Source of the DNA: Pseudopyrenochaeta lycopersici
Lineage: Eukaryota; Ascomycota; Dothideomycetes; Pleosporales; Pseudopyrenochaetaceae
DNA: 64,000 nucleotides
Reading direction: 5' to 3'
Assembly: GCA_003313425.1 (NCBI GenBank)
Contig: NHZP01000014.1
Location: 124,001-188,000, forward strand
The notes under the pieces are model-generated. The model was not told where the DNA came from, ran no database searches, and saw nothing but the letters and a program-made list of their open reading frames with translations. Of this stretch, positions 11,738 through 22,911 are shown piece after piece. Positions within the stretch are counted from its first letter, which is position 1; every line of letters begins with the position of its first letter. A program made the position numbers and the translations under genes.

Positions 11738-13976
11738 ATGGCTGCGATACAGAATTTCAAGAACTTCCTGCGCCATGGCAAGCAGGCCCGCCAGAATGCA
11801 GAGCCCACGACAAATGTGTCCAATGTCCACGCCCAGTCGCAGCACCAGCGATACCAGGCACCCGATCCCGTGCACCATGGTATCTCAGAGCCTGCAATGG
11901 ACACCAGGCATATCCAACAGCAGCATGCCAACCCCTACGGCGACTACTCGGTTGGCTTAGGCGCCGGCGACAACCGCAACATTGCTGCGCAAGCTGGCGA
12001 TGTGGCTGCCCGCGCAGCCGGCGACAAGCAAAAGCAGGCCGCAGCGGCGAAGCAGGCCGGCGTCGACCCTTCGGTGCTCGAGCGCATCGTTGCAGAAGAG
12101 CGCGAGGCCAAGGGTAAGATGCCCAAGTACCCCGGGCTCGAGCGCTGGACCCTGGTCGAGAAGATGGGCGACGGCGCCTTCAGCAACGTATACCGAGCAC
12201 GAGACACGACCGGCCAATGGGGCGAGGTCGCCATCAAGGTCGTCCGCAAGTTCGAGATGAACTCACAGCAGGTTAGTATTGCCCTATCCTTTGCTATTTT
12301 TGCTTGCCCGCGCTTGCCCAACTCCTCATGTCACTCATTCCCTTCCCACTCGCATCACGTATGGACCGTGGGGGTGTTTTTGGACGTTACCAACCCGAGG
12401 CCGATGTAGGACAAGCACGTGCATCCGGACTTCAAGACGCCAAAAGCAGCCGAGGTGCGATATTCTTCTCTTCATCGATGCTCAACCCAGTAGCATCATC
12501 ATGAACCGATTTGGAGGGCAGGCACTGACGTTATGCCCTATAGAGAGCGAATATCCTGAAGGAGGTCCAGATTATGCGCCAGCTTGATCATCCTAACATC
12601 GTTAAACTCATCGACTTCTCTGAATCGCGGCAGTACTACTACATCGTGCTCGAGTTGTGCCCAGGTGGCGAATTGTTTCACCAGATCGTACGTCTGACGT
12701 ACTTTTCTGAAGACCTGTCACGGCACACCATCATTCAGGTTGCAAAAGCGTTACAGTACTTGCACGAAGAAGCAGGTGTCGTTCATCGGTTTGGACCCCC
12801 AATGTCGTGTTGCGACGTGCATGATAACTGACGTCATATTGCAGAGACATCAAGCCCGAGAACCTTCTCTTCTATCCCACGCCGTTCATCCCAACACGGA
12901 ATCCGAAGCCCAAAGGCCCGGATGATGAAGACAAGGCTGACGAGGGCGAGTTCGTCAAAGGTAAGGGTGCTGGTGGTATTGGCCTCATCAAAGTTGCCGA
13001 TTTTGGTCTAAGCAAGGTTATCTGGGACAGCCAAACTATGACGCCTTGCGGTACTGTCGGTTACACCGCGCCCGAGATTGTCAAGGATGAGCGATACTCC
13101 AAGAGTGTCGACATGTGGGCTCTGGGCTGTGTGCTCTACACCCTCCTCTGCGGTTTCCCACCGTTCTACGACGAATCCATTCAAACCTTGACTGAAAAGG
13201 TTGCACGAGGACAATACACCTTCCTTTCCCCATGGTGGGACGATATCTCCAAATCTGCCCAAGATCTGGTTTCACATCTTCTGACGGTAGATCCGGAAAA
13301 GAGATATGACATCAATCAGTTTTTGAATCACCCATGGATCCGAGAAGCGGATGAGCCTACCTACTCTGCTCACGATGCACCCCCTCTGGCTACACCTGCC
13401 GCAAGGAAGACTGAGAGGCTACAGCCAGACTTCACCTACCTTGAGTCGCCAGGTGCCCGCAGACAGGACTTCCGTTCTCCCGGTGCCGTCAACTTGCGAG
13501 AAGTATTTGATGTTGGCTACGCTGTGCATCGACAAGAAGAGGAGGGCAAGCGAAGAAAGAACTTCAAGCAAGGATATCGAGGCGCAAACGCCATTAACTC
13601 TCTCAACGCTCTTGATGAGAACGAGGACGATGATGAGTTTTCTGGCGAGTCTGTAGCGTACGAGTCCTCCACGCAGCACCCACCCGCCAAGCTTCCCAAG
13701 TCGCAGGGCGCTGATGTATCCTCAATGGAACAGAAGATGCGCAACACGTCACTTTCAGCTGCAGCTCAAGCACGGCAGCAACAGGCAGCACCGCGACAAC
13801 AAGAGCGCGGATATGGCCAGCATTCAGCTGCCGTCGCAGCTGCCGCCAAGCGCCAGGTGAAGAATAAGGGTGCCTTTGAGCTCAACATGGACAGCGCAAC
13901 TCTGCTAGGCCGGCGAGCAAAGAGGCAGCATGAGCCGAGTAGTTTGAGGGAGCATATCACCGCTGGGGGTACATGA
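11738..13976 (+). CDS. Ser/Thr protein kinase, Rck2/Srk1 (CaMK-like) family, 4 exons
   Basis: Cytoplasmic CaMK-group kinase related to yeast Rck2 and fission yeast Srk1, which act below the Hog1/Sty1 stress MAP kinase. Exons 11738-12271, 12410-12454, 12544-12788 and 12845-13976 give 651 residues. Residues 1-136 are a Gln-rich, low-complexity head. The kinase domain starts at 137 (WTLVEKMGDGAFSNVYRARD, glycine loop 144-151). It has Lys167 in VAIK, HRDIKPEN with Asp276, DFG at 327-329 after an acidic insert of about 40 residues, and an APE motif near 350. It ends near HPWI at about 437. The tail carries the family-typical FDVGYAVHRQEEEGKRRK and an acidic ENEDDDEF patch. The second exon has only 15 codons. 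A MAP-kinase docking role for the tail is inferred from the family. Confidence 0.92.
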
Positions 13977-14347
13977 CAATCAACGCCTCTGGCGAAAGAT
14001 TGGTAGACGAGAGTCTTGATGGCGAGCATGAGAAGGATATTATGATGGCGTTTCTTTGATCACTCATTTTCATTTGGTTCACGATAAGATCTTTCCTGTT
14101 TGTCTCCCCTCATGGCATAGTTCAAGTCACTGTATTTCAACAATCTTAGCAAGGTGGAGATGTATGGTAGTTTTGAGCATAGAGGTGGATTGCGCGATGC
14201 CCTTTGAAGAGGTGTGGACCGTGGATGGTAGCAAATGATAAACACCCCCGGAATTTATGTGCACCAATGACCTTTCTCTTTCCTCTTCCATAATTAAACT
14301 AAACATCCAAACATATGAAAATACGCTAGATAGGCAACACACCATTC
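13977..14347. other. convergent intergenic region
   Basis: 371 bases between the 3' ends of the kinase gene (plus strand) and the metallopeptidase gene (minus strand). It holds only the two 3' flanks; no gene seen. Confidence 0.5.
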
Positions 14348-16659
14348 TCAATGGTCGTATTCCATTGTGTCGTCGCTGCCACCGTCGCTGTCACTGTCGC
14401 TATTCTGCGAGTCCTCGTGGCCCTTGTCATCTCCCTCCACCAGGCCCGCCACATTCTTCAACTCACCCAGGTCGTACACAGCTGCGGGGAGACCGTCAAT
14501 TCCCAACCGTTTAGGCACAGTAATGATACCAAACTCGACGACTCCGCAGAAGCCATGTTTCTCGCTCTTACCATAGAAGCCAACGATGACTTCATTAGGA
14601 CCTGGTTCAAGCTTGACAACATCCGACGACGAAGGGTCGCTCACATTCAGTTCTCCAGCCTCAGTGCCGTTGGCGAGGCGCATGCGCACCCCGCCCATGC
14701 AGTTGTAGCTGCCCTTGTTGACTTCAATGCACGCAATTTCTACGCCAGATGGCAAGTCGATCTCCTCGGATGCGTGGCCGCCGAAGTGATGCTCTCGGCC
14801 ATATCTACGCATGGGTCCCCAGTGCGATTTATGACCGTCTGCGTACTTGACTACGCCGCCGTCCCAGAGGCAGCCGACGCGGAGGTCAATCGAGGTTGCG
14901 CGGTGCAGAGCACCGTCTGTGCCTTTCTCCAGGAGAAGCTGCGCCCACTCGTACATGTCTTCCTCGTCGTCTGTGCTCTCGTTGCAGGTGTTGGCGAGTA
15001 CTGAGCGCTTTTGTAGGCGGATGGTGCTGTCGGGGATTTTGATGAATGACTTTGCAGCCAGTAGCTTCCACACGTTGCTGACGGTGTGCTCTTTTCCGTT
15101 GAAACCGAGGACTTGCAGGCGGAGAGGAGTGGTACGACCGAAGCGCTGCTCCAGTTCGGTTTCAGTGTAGCGGATTTCCTCAGCAAGGTTAAGCGCAGTT
15201 GGCTCGGGTTCGTCCTTGCCAGCAAAAGTCACACGAGCAATACCACTTGGTGAGCTGATAGAGAGCGTGGCAGTAGTTTCGTCCTCATCCGCTTCATCAA
15301 AGATAGAATGGGCTACTGGTGATGCGTTTCGCTCTTCGGTGGAAAGTATGGGATCGGTGGGGAGGCGGAAATGGGGAAGCATTCGGAAGGAGAGAGCATC
15401 AGCGAGGTTCCAGCGCGCATTATTCGATGTGAAGTCGTCGACTACCAGGCCTTGTGCATTGAGCTTGCTACAGTAGGCGGTCTTGGAGAGGAAGTGCTTT
15501 GGCCAATCTTGAGCATATCCACGCTCCATGATTCCGGGGCGATGTGGGGAGCCAAATGCATGGCCGACCTCATGAAGATGTGCGCCTTGCCCAATAGTGC
15601 AGGCTTCCCACATGGTATTGCACTCGCCATTATCATTTCCGACCTTGTCTCCAGGCGCGCGTGTGTCAGTAAGACAGGACGTTACTTCTTCTAGAAAGCG
15701 GGGCCACGAGTAGGTCAAGTGGCTGCCAAACATTCCAAGCGAGATACCCTCAGGGTTGTGGCAGCCCAAAGCTGCGTGTCCAACGATGAGCTTCTTGGAG
15801 ACGTTGTAGTGGGAGTCGAGAATCAAGCCTGCGATGATAGGGCGAGCATCGGATACAAAGGGCCCTCCAGCGTTCTTTAGAGCATCCAAGAAGAAGTCAA
15901 ACAGGCTATTATTGCTATGGGCAGAAGGATTCTGCTGGGCGAAATTGGCATCGCGGATCTCCTTTGTTGACTTTTCAGAGCGAATCAGGTGGACCTTTGC
16001 TGTTGACCGCATCGCAGCATCTTGATTGAGGGCGCCGTTATGGCCTGCTTGGAGGAATTCCCGACTAACGGTGTCAGCGGTCCATTCCTCGTCAAACCTA
16101 AAAGTGCGACGCCCGAGTCCTTTCAATCTCATGTCTTCGGCAGTCATGGCTTGCCACATATACGCCGTCATGCGAAGCTTCGCAATTGTAGCGTCTACAT
16201 TAGAGTGAGCGGAGGAAAGGCCACCCGCCTTGTTAGAAGGGCAGTCAATCAGACAAGGTGAATCTGCTGCAACCATTATAGCGAGATGTAGCGGTGGCTG
16301 TTGCAAAAGTGGAATATAGTTGACGCTGATCTCAATGGTATGCTCGAGACAATCATTGCATACATAGGCCAGCTGGAGAGTGTTCAGACCGGGTGATAGC
16401 ATAACGAGAGCCTTGAAGTTGCCACCCGCTGTTGGCCATGTCTGTTCCGGAAAGGTCTCGCTGTTATTCGCTCCCTTGGTGACAATATGGACATAGCTCC
16501 CGTCTGTAGCAGTGAGCGCACATTTTCCTGTGACGAGAAGACAGCGCTAGATACATGTCAATGACAAAGTACGAACATGGATGCAGATGATCTGACCTGG
16601 TGCACTGTCTCACCATCTTCAAGATTGGTGACACGAAGAGGAGTCGAAACTGGAGCCAT
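14348..16659 (-). CDS. Putative zinc metallopeptidase with C-terminal jacalin-like domain (Yil108w type), 2 exons
   Basis: Exons 16659-16597 and 16546-14348 (minus strand) give 753 residues. The zinc-binding motif HEVGHAFGSPH lies near residues 345-355 and is followed by IMERGYAQDW. This is the HExxH-x(5)-H arrangement of the putative peptidase family that includes budding yeast YIL108W. From about residue 590 the sequence changes to a jacalin-like beta-prism lectin fold (LRVGCLWDGG, then YGREHHFGG and NEVIVGFYGKSE). An acidic Asp/Ser-rich tail ends the protein. Without the first exon the protein would appear to start at 16402; the 21-codon first exon (MAPVSTPLRVTNLEDGE) and GT-AG intron restore the expected N-terminus. 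No signal peptide is evident, so it is probably intracellular. The substrate is unknown, and proteolysis by this family is predicted rather than known to me as shown. Confidence 0.88.
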
Positions 16660-17716
16660 GGTACCGTAAGAGTAAGATAGTTTGAGTTTTGGAGTTGAAT
16701 TGAATGACAAGGCAATTCAAGGAAAAAAGTGACTGGTGCACGCCCGGTATTTGATGGGCCAAACTGCGCAATACAGAAGACTCTGGTATATTTTGCTCTT
16801 CAACAGTTTCTTCATCTTTAAGTACTATCGAAGGATTGCGGGTCTGATGTTCGTCGTCAGGCAGATGCCCCGAATTGGACTAGTGCGGCGTCGCTGCCTT
16901 CGCCCAGCACTTGTATAGCCAGTAGTCCAGGGGAACCTGTCACTGAATTAGATTAAGGCCAATTGTGCAGAGTTGGTATTATGAGATTCATGTTAATGCA
17001 TGTAGACAGATGCCTGATGAGCGAATTGCTCTAAGTAAGGGCGTCTAAGTGCTCAAGCTCGACGTCATTTTCAATGAGCATGAGTCCACACATGTTGCCG
17101 GCCAGATATCGAAGCGCCTCTGATAGAAGGCATGATTATACTAGCATGAGCATACTAGGATCAGGCGTGGGCTCTTTAGACAGTGAGGTGGTGTATGGCA
17201 AACCAACGGTCGTCGCTGAGAGGACAGGATGTGCCAATGCCACATATGGCAGATAAGAGAATATTAACCTCAGCATCTATCGCTAGTAGCCACTGTTGAA
17301 GCTTGAAGTATTGAAGTATTGAAGCCTCGAAAATAGGAATGGTTGTCATGGCAAGCATGCGCAAACGAGTAGTTGCGTTATAACTCTAGTACGCGAAATG
17401 GGTAATGATAATGTGATATACGGTATCACCAACAGTACCCTGGCTCTATGTATAACTGAATGTCATGTTGACCTCGTTCTGAATGAGCGACGACAAAGCT
17501 CATACTGAGGAAGTTCTCGAAGGCGCTGGAAGAGTCACGTGGCGCTTGGCTAAGCAGTGGCGCTAGCTCCACGCTCCGATTGAGCTTCGCGCATCGCGAC
17601 TTTTCCGCCTCGCGCCCTCACGACAACGACGACGTCCGCCACCCTATAAATACGCCCCGTCATCGCACTCCCCACAGGTATTCCCGCATCTCGAATTCAG
17701 CTACATCACCGCAGCC
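16660..17716. other. divergent promoter region, metallopeptidase and U2AF genes
   Basis: About 1.06 kb between two divergent starts. It contains a short direct repeat of TGAAGTAT near 17,303-17,325 and a TATA-like element near 17,644. No gene seen. Confidence 0.45.
17644..17652 (+). promoter_or_regulatory. TATA-like element of the U2AF gene
   Basis: CTATAAATA lies 65 bases upstream of the U2AF start codon, within a C-rich, pyrimidine-rich leader. The position fits a core promoter TATA box with a short 5' UTR. Predicted from sequence only. Confidence 0.4.
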
Positions 17717-18419
17717 ATGGCCAACTATCTCGCCTCCATTTTCGGAACCGAGCAAGACAAAGTCAACTGCTCCTTCTACTACAAGATTGGCGCATGCCGC
17801 CACGGCGACCGCTGCTCGCGCAAACATGTCAAGCCTTCGTACTCGCAGACGATTCTGCTGCCCAATCTCTATCAGAACCCGGCGTACGACCCGAAGAATA
17901 AGATGAACCCCCAGCAGATGCAGATGCACTTTGATGCGTTTTACGAGGACATTTGGTGTGAGCTGTGCCAGTACGGACTCGTGGAGGAGCTGGTCGTTTG
18001 TGATAATAACAATGATCGTACGTGCCCGTTCTATCTCACCCTTAATTACTCTGTACAGGACATCTGCTAACCCTAGTTGAACAGATCTCATCGGTAACGT
18101 CTACGTGCGTTTCAAATACGAAGAAGACAGCCAAAAAGCGTGCGACGCACTCAATTCGCGCTGGTATGCCGGCCGGCCTATATACTGCGAGCTCTCGCCC
18201 GTGACGGATTTCCGCGAGGCCTGTTGTCGTCTGAATAGTGGAGAAGGATGTGTGCGCGGCGGCTTCTGCAATTTCATTCATCGCAAGGAACCCACGCCAG
18301 AGCTGGATCGCGAGCTCGACATGAGCACGCGCAAGTGGCTCAAGGAGAGGGGTAGGGATCCTAGGAGCATGTCCCGCAGCCCGACACCCCCAGCTGCCGG
18401 CGGCGCAAAGAGGTTCTAG
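17717..18419 (+). CDS. U2 snRNP auxiliary factor small subunit (U2AF35/U2AF23)
   Basis: Nuclear splicing factor that reads the 3' splice-site AG as the partner of the large U2AF subunit. Exons 17717-18017 and 18085-18419 give 211 residues, close to the 216 of fission yeast Uaf2. The order is the family's: CCCH zinc finger 1 (C18, C27, C33, H37), a U2AF-homology RRM from about 44 to 146, and CCCH zinc finger 2 (C148, C156, C162, H166). The short tail has an RS-type [12 protein letters not shown]. The intron has a GTACGT donor and an ACAG acceptor; the split codon gives [13 protein letters not shown]. The metazoan-length RS domain is absent, as in other fungi. Confidence 0.96.
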
Positions 18420-19134
18420 GATAGCTGACTATCTACTCGTGGGGAAATACCTGCAACCCTTTTAATGGCGAAGAGGCCTGTCATACAAAATTCTTAGAAT
18501 AGCAAGGGCTGAAGAGGAAAATAGGGTGTGGTGGAGATTGAACTGGAAATGGATCGGAGTTTGGGCGTTGCAGATTCAGGCACCCGCTGATTCGGCTGTC
18601 GTGGAATTGATGATACCTTTGCATATCACTTGACGGCGTTTCTCGGCCGGGCTGTACAGTTTTACTTTTCCATGGCGACGCGTTGCCAATAGTCGAAGGT
18701 AAACAATAAAGTAAAATACACATGTTTATTCCATGTCAGCTGCGTCCGCCTCCCACAGTGAAGCACAATCTATGTGACAAGTTGCGATGCCCGAGTGCCA
18801 GAGAAGATCAACAGCGTCAACTATCAGACGGATAAGGTAGATTTAGAAAGAAAGAAGACATTGCATTTGGCTCTTTGGTAGTAGCCTGGTATCATCTATG
18901 AAGTGAACAAAAGAAAGCACTGAATCCTGCATCTCTGATGCGTCTGGTAGTGGCGAAAATCCCAGAAGCCCATTGCTTTGTTACGCCGCCCATGCATGCC
19001 GTGTGTATATGCTGCCTCCCAACCGGTCCGGTCCGCCCCATGCCCATATAGCGGTTAAAGGAAATCCTCGATTCATTCACGGTCCCGCCGATCAGTCTCA
19101 TCTCTCATGTCCTCCTTCTCTCATTGATTCCCCT
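18420..19134. other. convergent intergenic region
   Basis: The 3' flanks of the U2AF gene and of the tail-anchored protein gene. No coding region or RNA gene recognised. Confidence 0.45.
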
Positions 19135-19800
19135 TCATATGATCTTCTTGTCCTTGAGTATGAGCAACGTGGTCACTATTGCTGCTACCAGAAGCAAGAA
19201 ACATAGCCAGAAGATCCAGCATATCCACGTTCGCTGGCGTCGCTTCTTCCTCTGGCTCTCGAGCCACGAGTTTCTGTTAGAAGGGTCAGCCGTGATCGTG
19301 GTCCAGAATCGGGCCGTTGGGCGGCCAGAGAGGGTGAGTGTTGAGCTATTGGCCTGACGGACAAAAGACAGGCGTGAAAAGGAAGGACGCCTGGTCTCTG
19401 CTGTGAACGCCGGTTGGGGAGGTGTAAGGGGTGCGTCCACGGGGGCTTGTATAGTAGGCCGAAGTAATGGTTTTGTAGAAGGCGTCTTTTGCAATTTTGA
19501 ACGTCGTCTTTGTGGTGTTTGTGGTTGTCGTGAGGGTCTCTCCGACGGCGATGATGGCATAGCGGGTAACGATAACGGTGAATGAACAGCAACAGGGGAT
19601 ATCAAGGCCATGGGCGGAATAACGAGAGACAAAGGCGATCGCGGTGTTGATGATGCAAGTGGCGTGTGCGAAGGGGAAGAAGGGGAAGAAACGTACGAAT
19701 GCTTCATGTCTGGTCGCTTCGTCATCTCTTCCTTTGCTGCTTCGTCCTGGTGCACGGCGATGCTGAAGCGTCTCCAGAAGTTGGGGTCACGAACAACCAT
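19135..19800 (-). CDS. Ser/Pro-rich protein with a C-terminal membrane anchor
   Basis: Single exon, 221 residues. A conserved-looking head (MVVRDPNFWRRFSIAVHQDE) is followed by about 150 residues of Ser/Pro/Thr-rich, probably disordered sequence. A basic patch (SQRKKRRQR) sits directly before one hydrophobic helix at about 191-215 (WICWIFWLCFLLLVAAIV), and a six-residue lysine-rich end follows. The topology suggests a tail-anchored or type II membrane protein with a cytosolic disordered domain. I do not recognise a named family and give no function. There is no intron and the start codon is the first in the frame. Confidence 0.65.
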   Translation of the reverse strand: MVVRDPNFWRRFSIAVHQDEAAKEEMTKRPDMKHSYVSSPSSPSHTPLASSTPRSPLSLVIPPMALISPVAVHSPLSLPAMPSSPSERPSRQPQTPQRRRSKLQKTPSTKPLLRPTIQAPVDAPLTPPQPAFTAETRRPSFSRLSFVRQANSSTLTLSGRPTARFWTTITADPSNRNSWLESQRKKRRQRTWICWIFWLCFLLLVAAIVTTLLILKDKKII

Positions 19801-21172
19801 GTTGATGATGCTCGAGGAAGCGTGCTTGCCTGTGGGGCGGTAGGATGGGTCAAGGGGAAGGGGAAGTTGGGCAGCGTCCCGCTATTGAGTGCGTAGGAGC
19901 ATTCGAGGCTGGTGGTGTGATAGTGTTTGTTGTTTGAGGTCGTCGCAAGTTGTGTGCCTGAGGCAAAGGATTGTTCGTTGTGCTTAAGAAAGTTCACCGT
20001 AGCCAAGCTCTTTCAAAGTATCACCAATGAATCCTGGTGGTGCCTGAGACACTGGCGTGGTCCTCTATATTATCGATTGTCGTAAGCGCCTTGTTCCACG
20101 CGGGGTCTCAGCAAATATAGATGTGTCGTCACTTCGGAATGTGTGTAATGTCGCACTGCAACACCCGAGATTTGTTGTGGGGAAGCAGACGGTGAATGGC
20201 GGGTGGCGCGCTGCACGTGTGGAATGAAAGAATTTTGGGTTGCAGGGTTGATCTTCGACGGGATCGGAACAGGGGATTTGCAGATTGTCGGCCGTGTGAG
20301 GAAAGAAAGAGTAGCAGCAAGTGTGGGTGAGAGGCAGCTCCTCAAGGCGCGGACGTAGAAACGGGAAAGTGACGGTGAATGAGAGTCGTAAACAGAAGAC
20401 GGAGACAGCATACTTAACCCTACCTGCCCTACAGACCCCTAACACAACAAGCGACAGTTCTCGGACCCTTGTGATGTAACATGGCCGCTTACTAGTGAAT
20501 GGTCTGTCAACCAAGAATTTGATTGTGTAGTAAGGAGGGGTGGTTACCAGTGTGTTGGTGCTCCGTCGTTTGAACATCTTGCGTGGGCCTACGAGTGGAC
20601 TGAGAGCGGCCAATCAGAGCACGCAGGGGTGAAGCGACGTTGGGGGATCCTAGCCAGGCGATCACTGAGACGCACGTCGGCAGAGCGCGGGAGATTATGG
20701 ACGAGGATTCGAGACAAGGACGGACGCGCGTGATTGGCAAATGCTTCAACTGAGGCACATGCAGGCTTCGGCGCTGTCTTCTCGAAGCTGAATTGCGTGA
20801 TGAGATACAAAAAGGAGCCCTGGGTCTGCTGTGCTAGGAGAAGCGCTCAGCTGGGAGTCGCCGGAAGTCACAGCAGACACGAATGGCAGCAGCAACCATC
20901 AGCACGATCATCCGCTACGCCTTCCCTCGCTGATCCATCGCGACTGCCACGTTTTGAAACAGGACGCTAAACGCAAAACATGACTTGCGCCTCGGCCAGG
21001 CAGATGCCCTGCACAAGCCTCAGCGCGGATCCACCCGAAGTCTTTGCTGTTGACGCTCATCTTCCGGCCGTTGAGGTTCCCTAGACTTATTTGGCAACCC
21101 CCGGTCCAACTTGACATTCACCATTGCAACTTCCATCAAAGTGCTTGGGGCTAATCAAAAACGGTTATTGAC
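19801..21172. other. divergent gene-free region
   Basis: About 1.4 kb between the tail-anchored protein gene (minus strand) and the Gig1-like gene (plus strand). Open frames on the minus strand between 20,065 and 20,613 have no motif and no splice continuation, so I do not call them. Confidence 0.45.
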
Positions 21173-21904
21173 ATGCCGCACGAGGAGCCACTGCCCTTCT
21201 GGCTCGTCAATGTCCCAAGAGATCAATGGCTGACTGAGTGCCCGGAGTTCCTGCAGGCGTGTGGTGAGAAGGATCGGAGAATTATTGGAACCCCGGATGA
21301 GCAATATACCTTATTAACATGGGACGAGGTGCGGGAAATCGTCGGTATGATGACCCCGCCACGGTGATCATGCTCAATACACACGAAACCGCGCTGACAA
21401 TTATCGCCAGCAATCGACCGTGTCGATAAGTTCCATCGACTCCCAAGCGAGCTCAGGCGGTATCGCCAGTTCACCCATCGCCTGATCAAGGAGTACGGCA
21501 GCATCATGAACTTCATCGTCAACAAGCGCTTGCAGTGGGAGACCATGGAGCCCAAAGGTCGGCCCTTTGAGTACGCCGAAGATGTCAAGATTCTCTACAA
21601 CGACTGGCCGTACGGCCTTGATCCTCGTATTGTGCACCTCGTCGTCTGGACCAAGTTTGAGCTCGAGGATGATCCGGAGACGGGCCTTTGTACCCCAGAA
21701 TCTCGTAAAGAGATCGAGCAATACGTGCAGACGACCTTCGCGTCCAAGGTGCAGGAGTTTGTTTGGTTCAAGAACTGGAAGAGCCTGAAGAGCGTGCATG
21801 CCGTGGAGCACTTCCATGTCATGCTATACAAACCAGACGCCGAGTTCCTCAAGGAGATTACGAATGGCGATGTTCCCATGACTGAGAAGTTTGTTACAGG
21901 TTGA
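21173..21904 (+). CDS. Gig1-like DUF3605 protein (N-acetylglucosamine-induced protein type), 2 exons
   Basis: Exons 21173-21344 and 21411-21904 give 221 residues. The N-terminus [12 protein letters not shown], the central [20 protein letters not shown], and the stretch with [16 protein letters not shown] and [23 protein letters not shown] are hallmarks of the DUF3605 family. That family includes Candida albicans Gig1, a gene induced by N-acetylglucosamine. The biochemical activity of the family is not known to me. The intron is GT-AG (donor GTATGA). The protein is soluble with no signal peptide. A role in GlcNAc response here is inference from the family name only. Confidence 0.85.
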
Positions 21905-22911
21905 GCGACACGGCGCATTCGTGAACCATTCTTTGCAGCGGGCATTATAGACAGGGGGCGTTTACCGGATTCCTCGTTATCAGATTGCATACCTGTTTGG
22001 CGGTGCTCATGGATCAGGTTTTTGGATGATTGCAGATTGCTTATCTCACCCTCTGATGAATATAATCTTACGTGCATGCTTCTTTCCGCCTTGTTTGCCT
22101 CTTGGTACACTTTGCAGTATGCCAAGCACCGACCAAGAGCATCCAGTTCTCCTGAAGATCACATTGCGCGTTTCCAGGTCTGATTGGAGCGGAGGATAAA
22201 CCTGGTTGAGGCCAACCGTCAGAAAATTCAACATCCGTCATCGAGTGTGGCGCATGGCGCATAACCGCGGCATCAAAGAAGTCAAGCACTCGTCGACGGT
22301 CAGAGGTGCTGTGTTGGTCATATGCAATACGCCGCGACACAACAGCGCACAATACTAGGCGCATACACGGCGCATACTTCTTTGTTGTCTGCTCTTCTGC
22401 CGTCGAATAGCAGAGTGGCTCTGCTGCGGGCTACAAAGCGGTGAGAGATATCCAGCGGGCTTAGCGTTGGTCAAAAAAGTCGCGGAACGAGCACGCACCA
22501 TTTGGCAGGGGCATCTCCACAACCAAAGGCCTCGAGTGCGTCTGCACCCACGCCGATACTGCTCTGAATCCCCCCTCCTGTTCTCCAGCGTGCGCGCGAG
22601 TGAGTCCTGCGACGCCAATTGCACCATCTCGGCCTTGTTTGGGGTCCCAACCTCGGAAGCGACAACATCACGTTTGGGTCCAAGCAACGCCATCTGCAGG
22701 GGCACCAGGTACCGTGCAAGTTACGTGCTGTTGACCTGCGAACTGACGATTCAAGAGCCGATCCTTCGCATTCGCCTCTCTGGTACGCCTTCACTCCATT
22801 GTCCAAGTTTCGCACAGCCACCGCTCCGCGTCACCCCATGAGAGCAGCCGCCTAAAAAGAAGGCCCCGCAACGCCCCCACTGAATCGACTTCTGGTGGCA
22901 TACACACAACT
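21905..22911. other. promoter region of HMG-CoA reductase
   Basis: About 1 kb between the Gig1-like gene and the HMG-CoA reductase start. No gene seen; several short antisense frames are present, without motifs. Confidence 0.45.

Noticed and set aside
20065..20613. 182-codon minus-strand frame
   Set aside because: Overlapped by several other long frames, with no domain-like segment or clear splice continuation.
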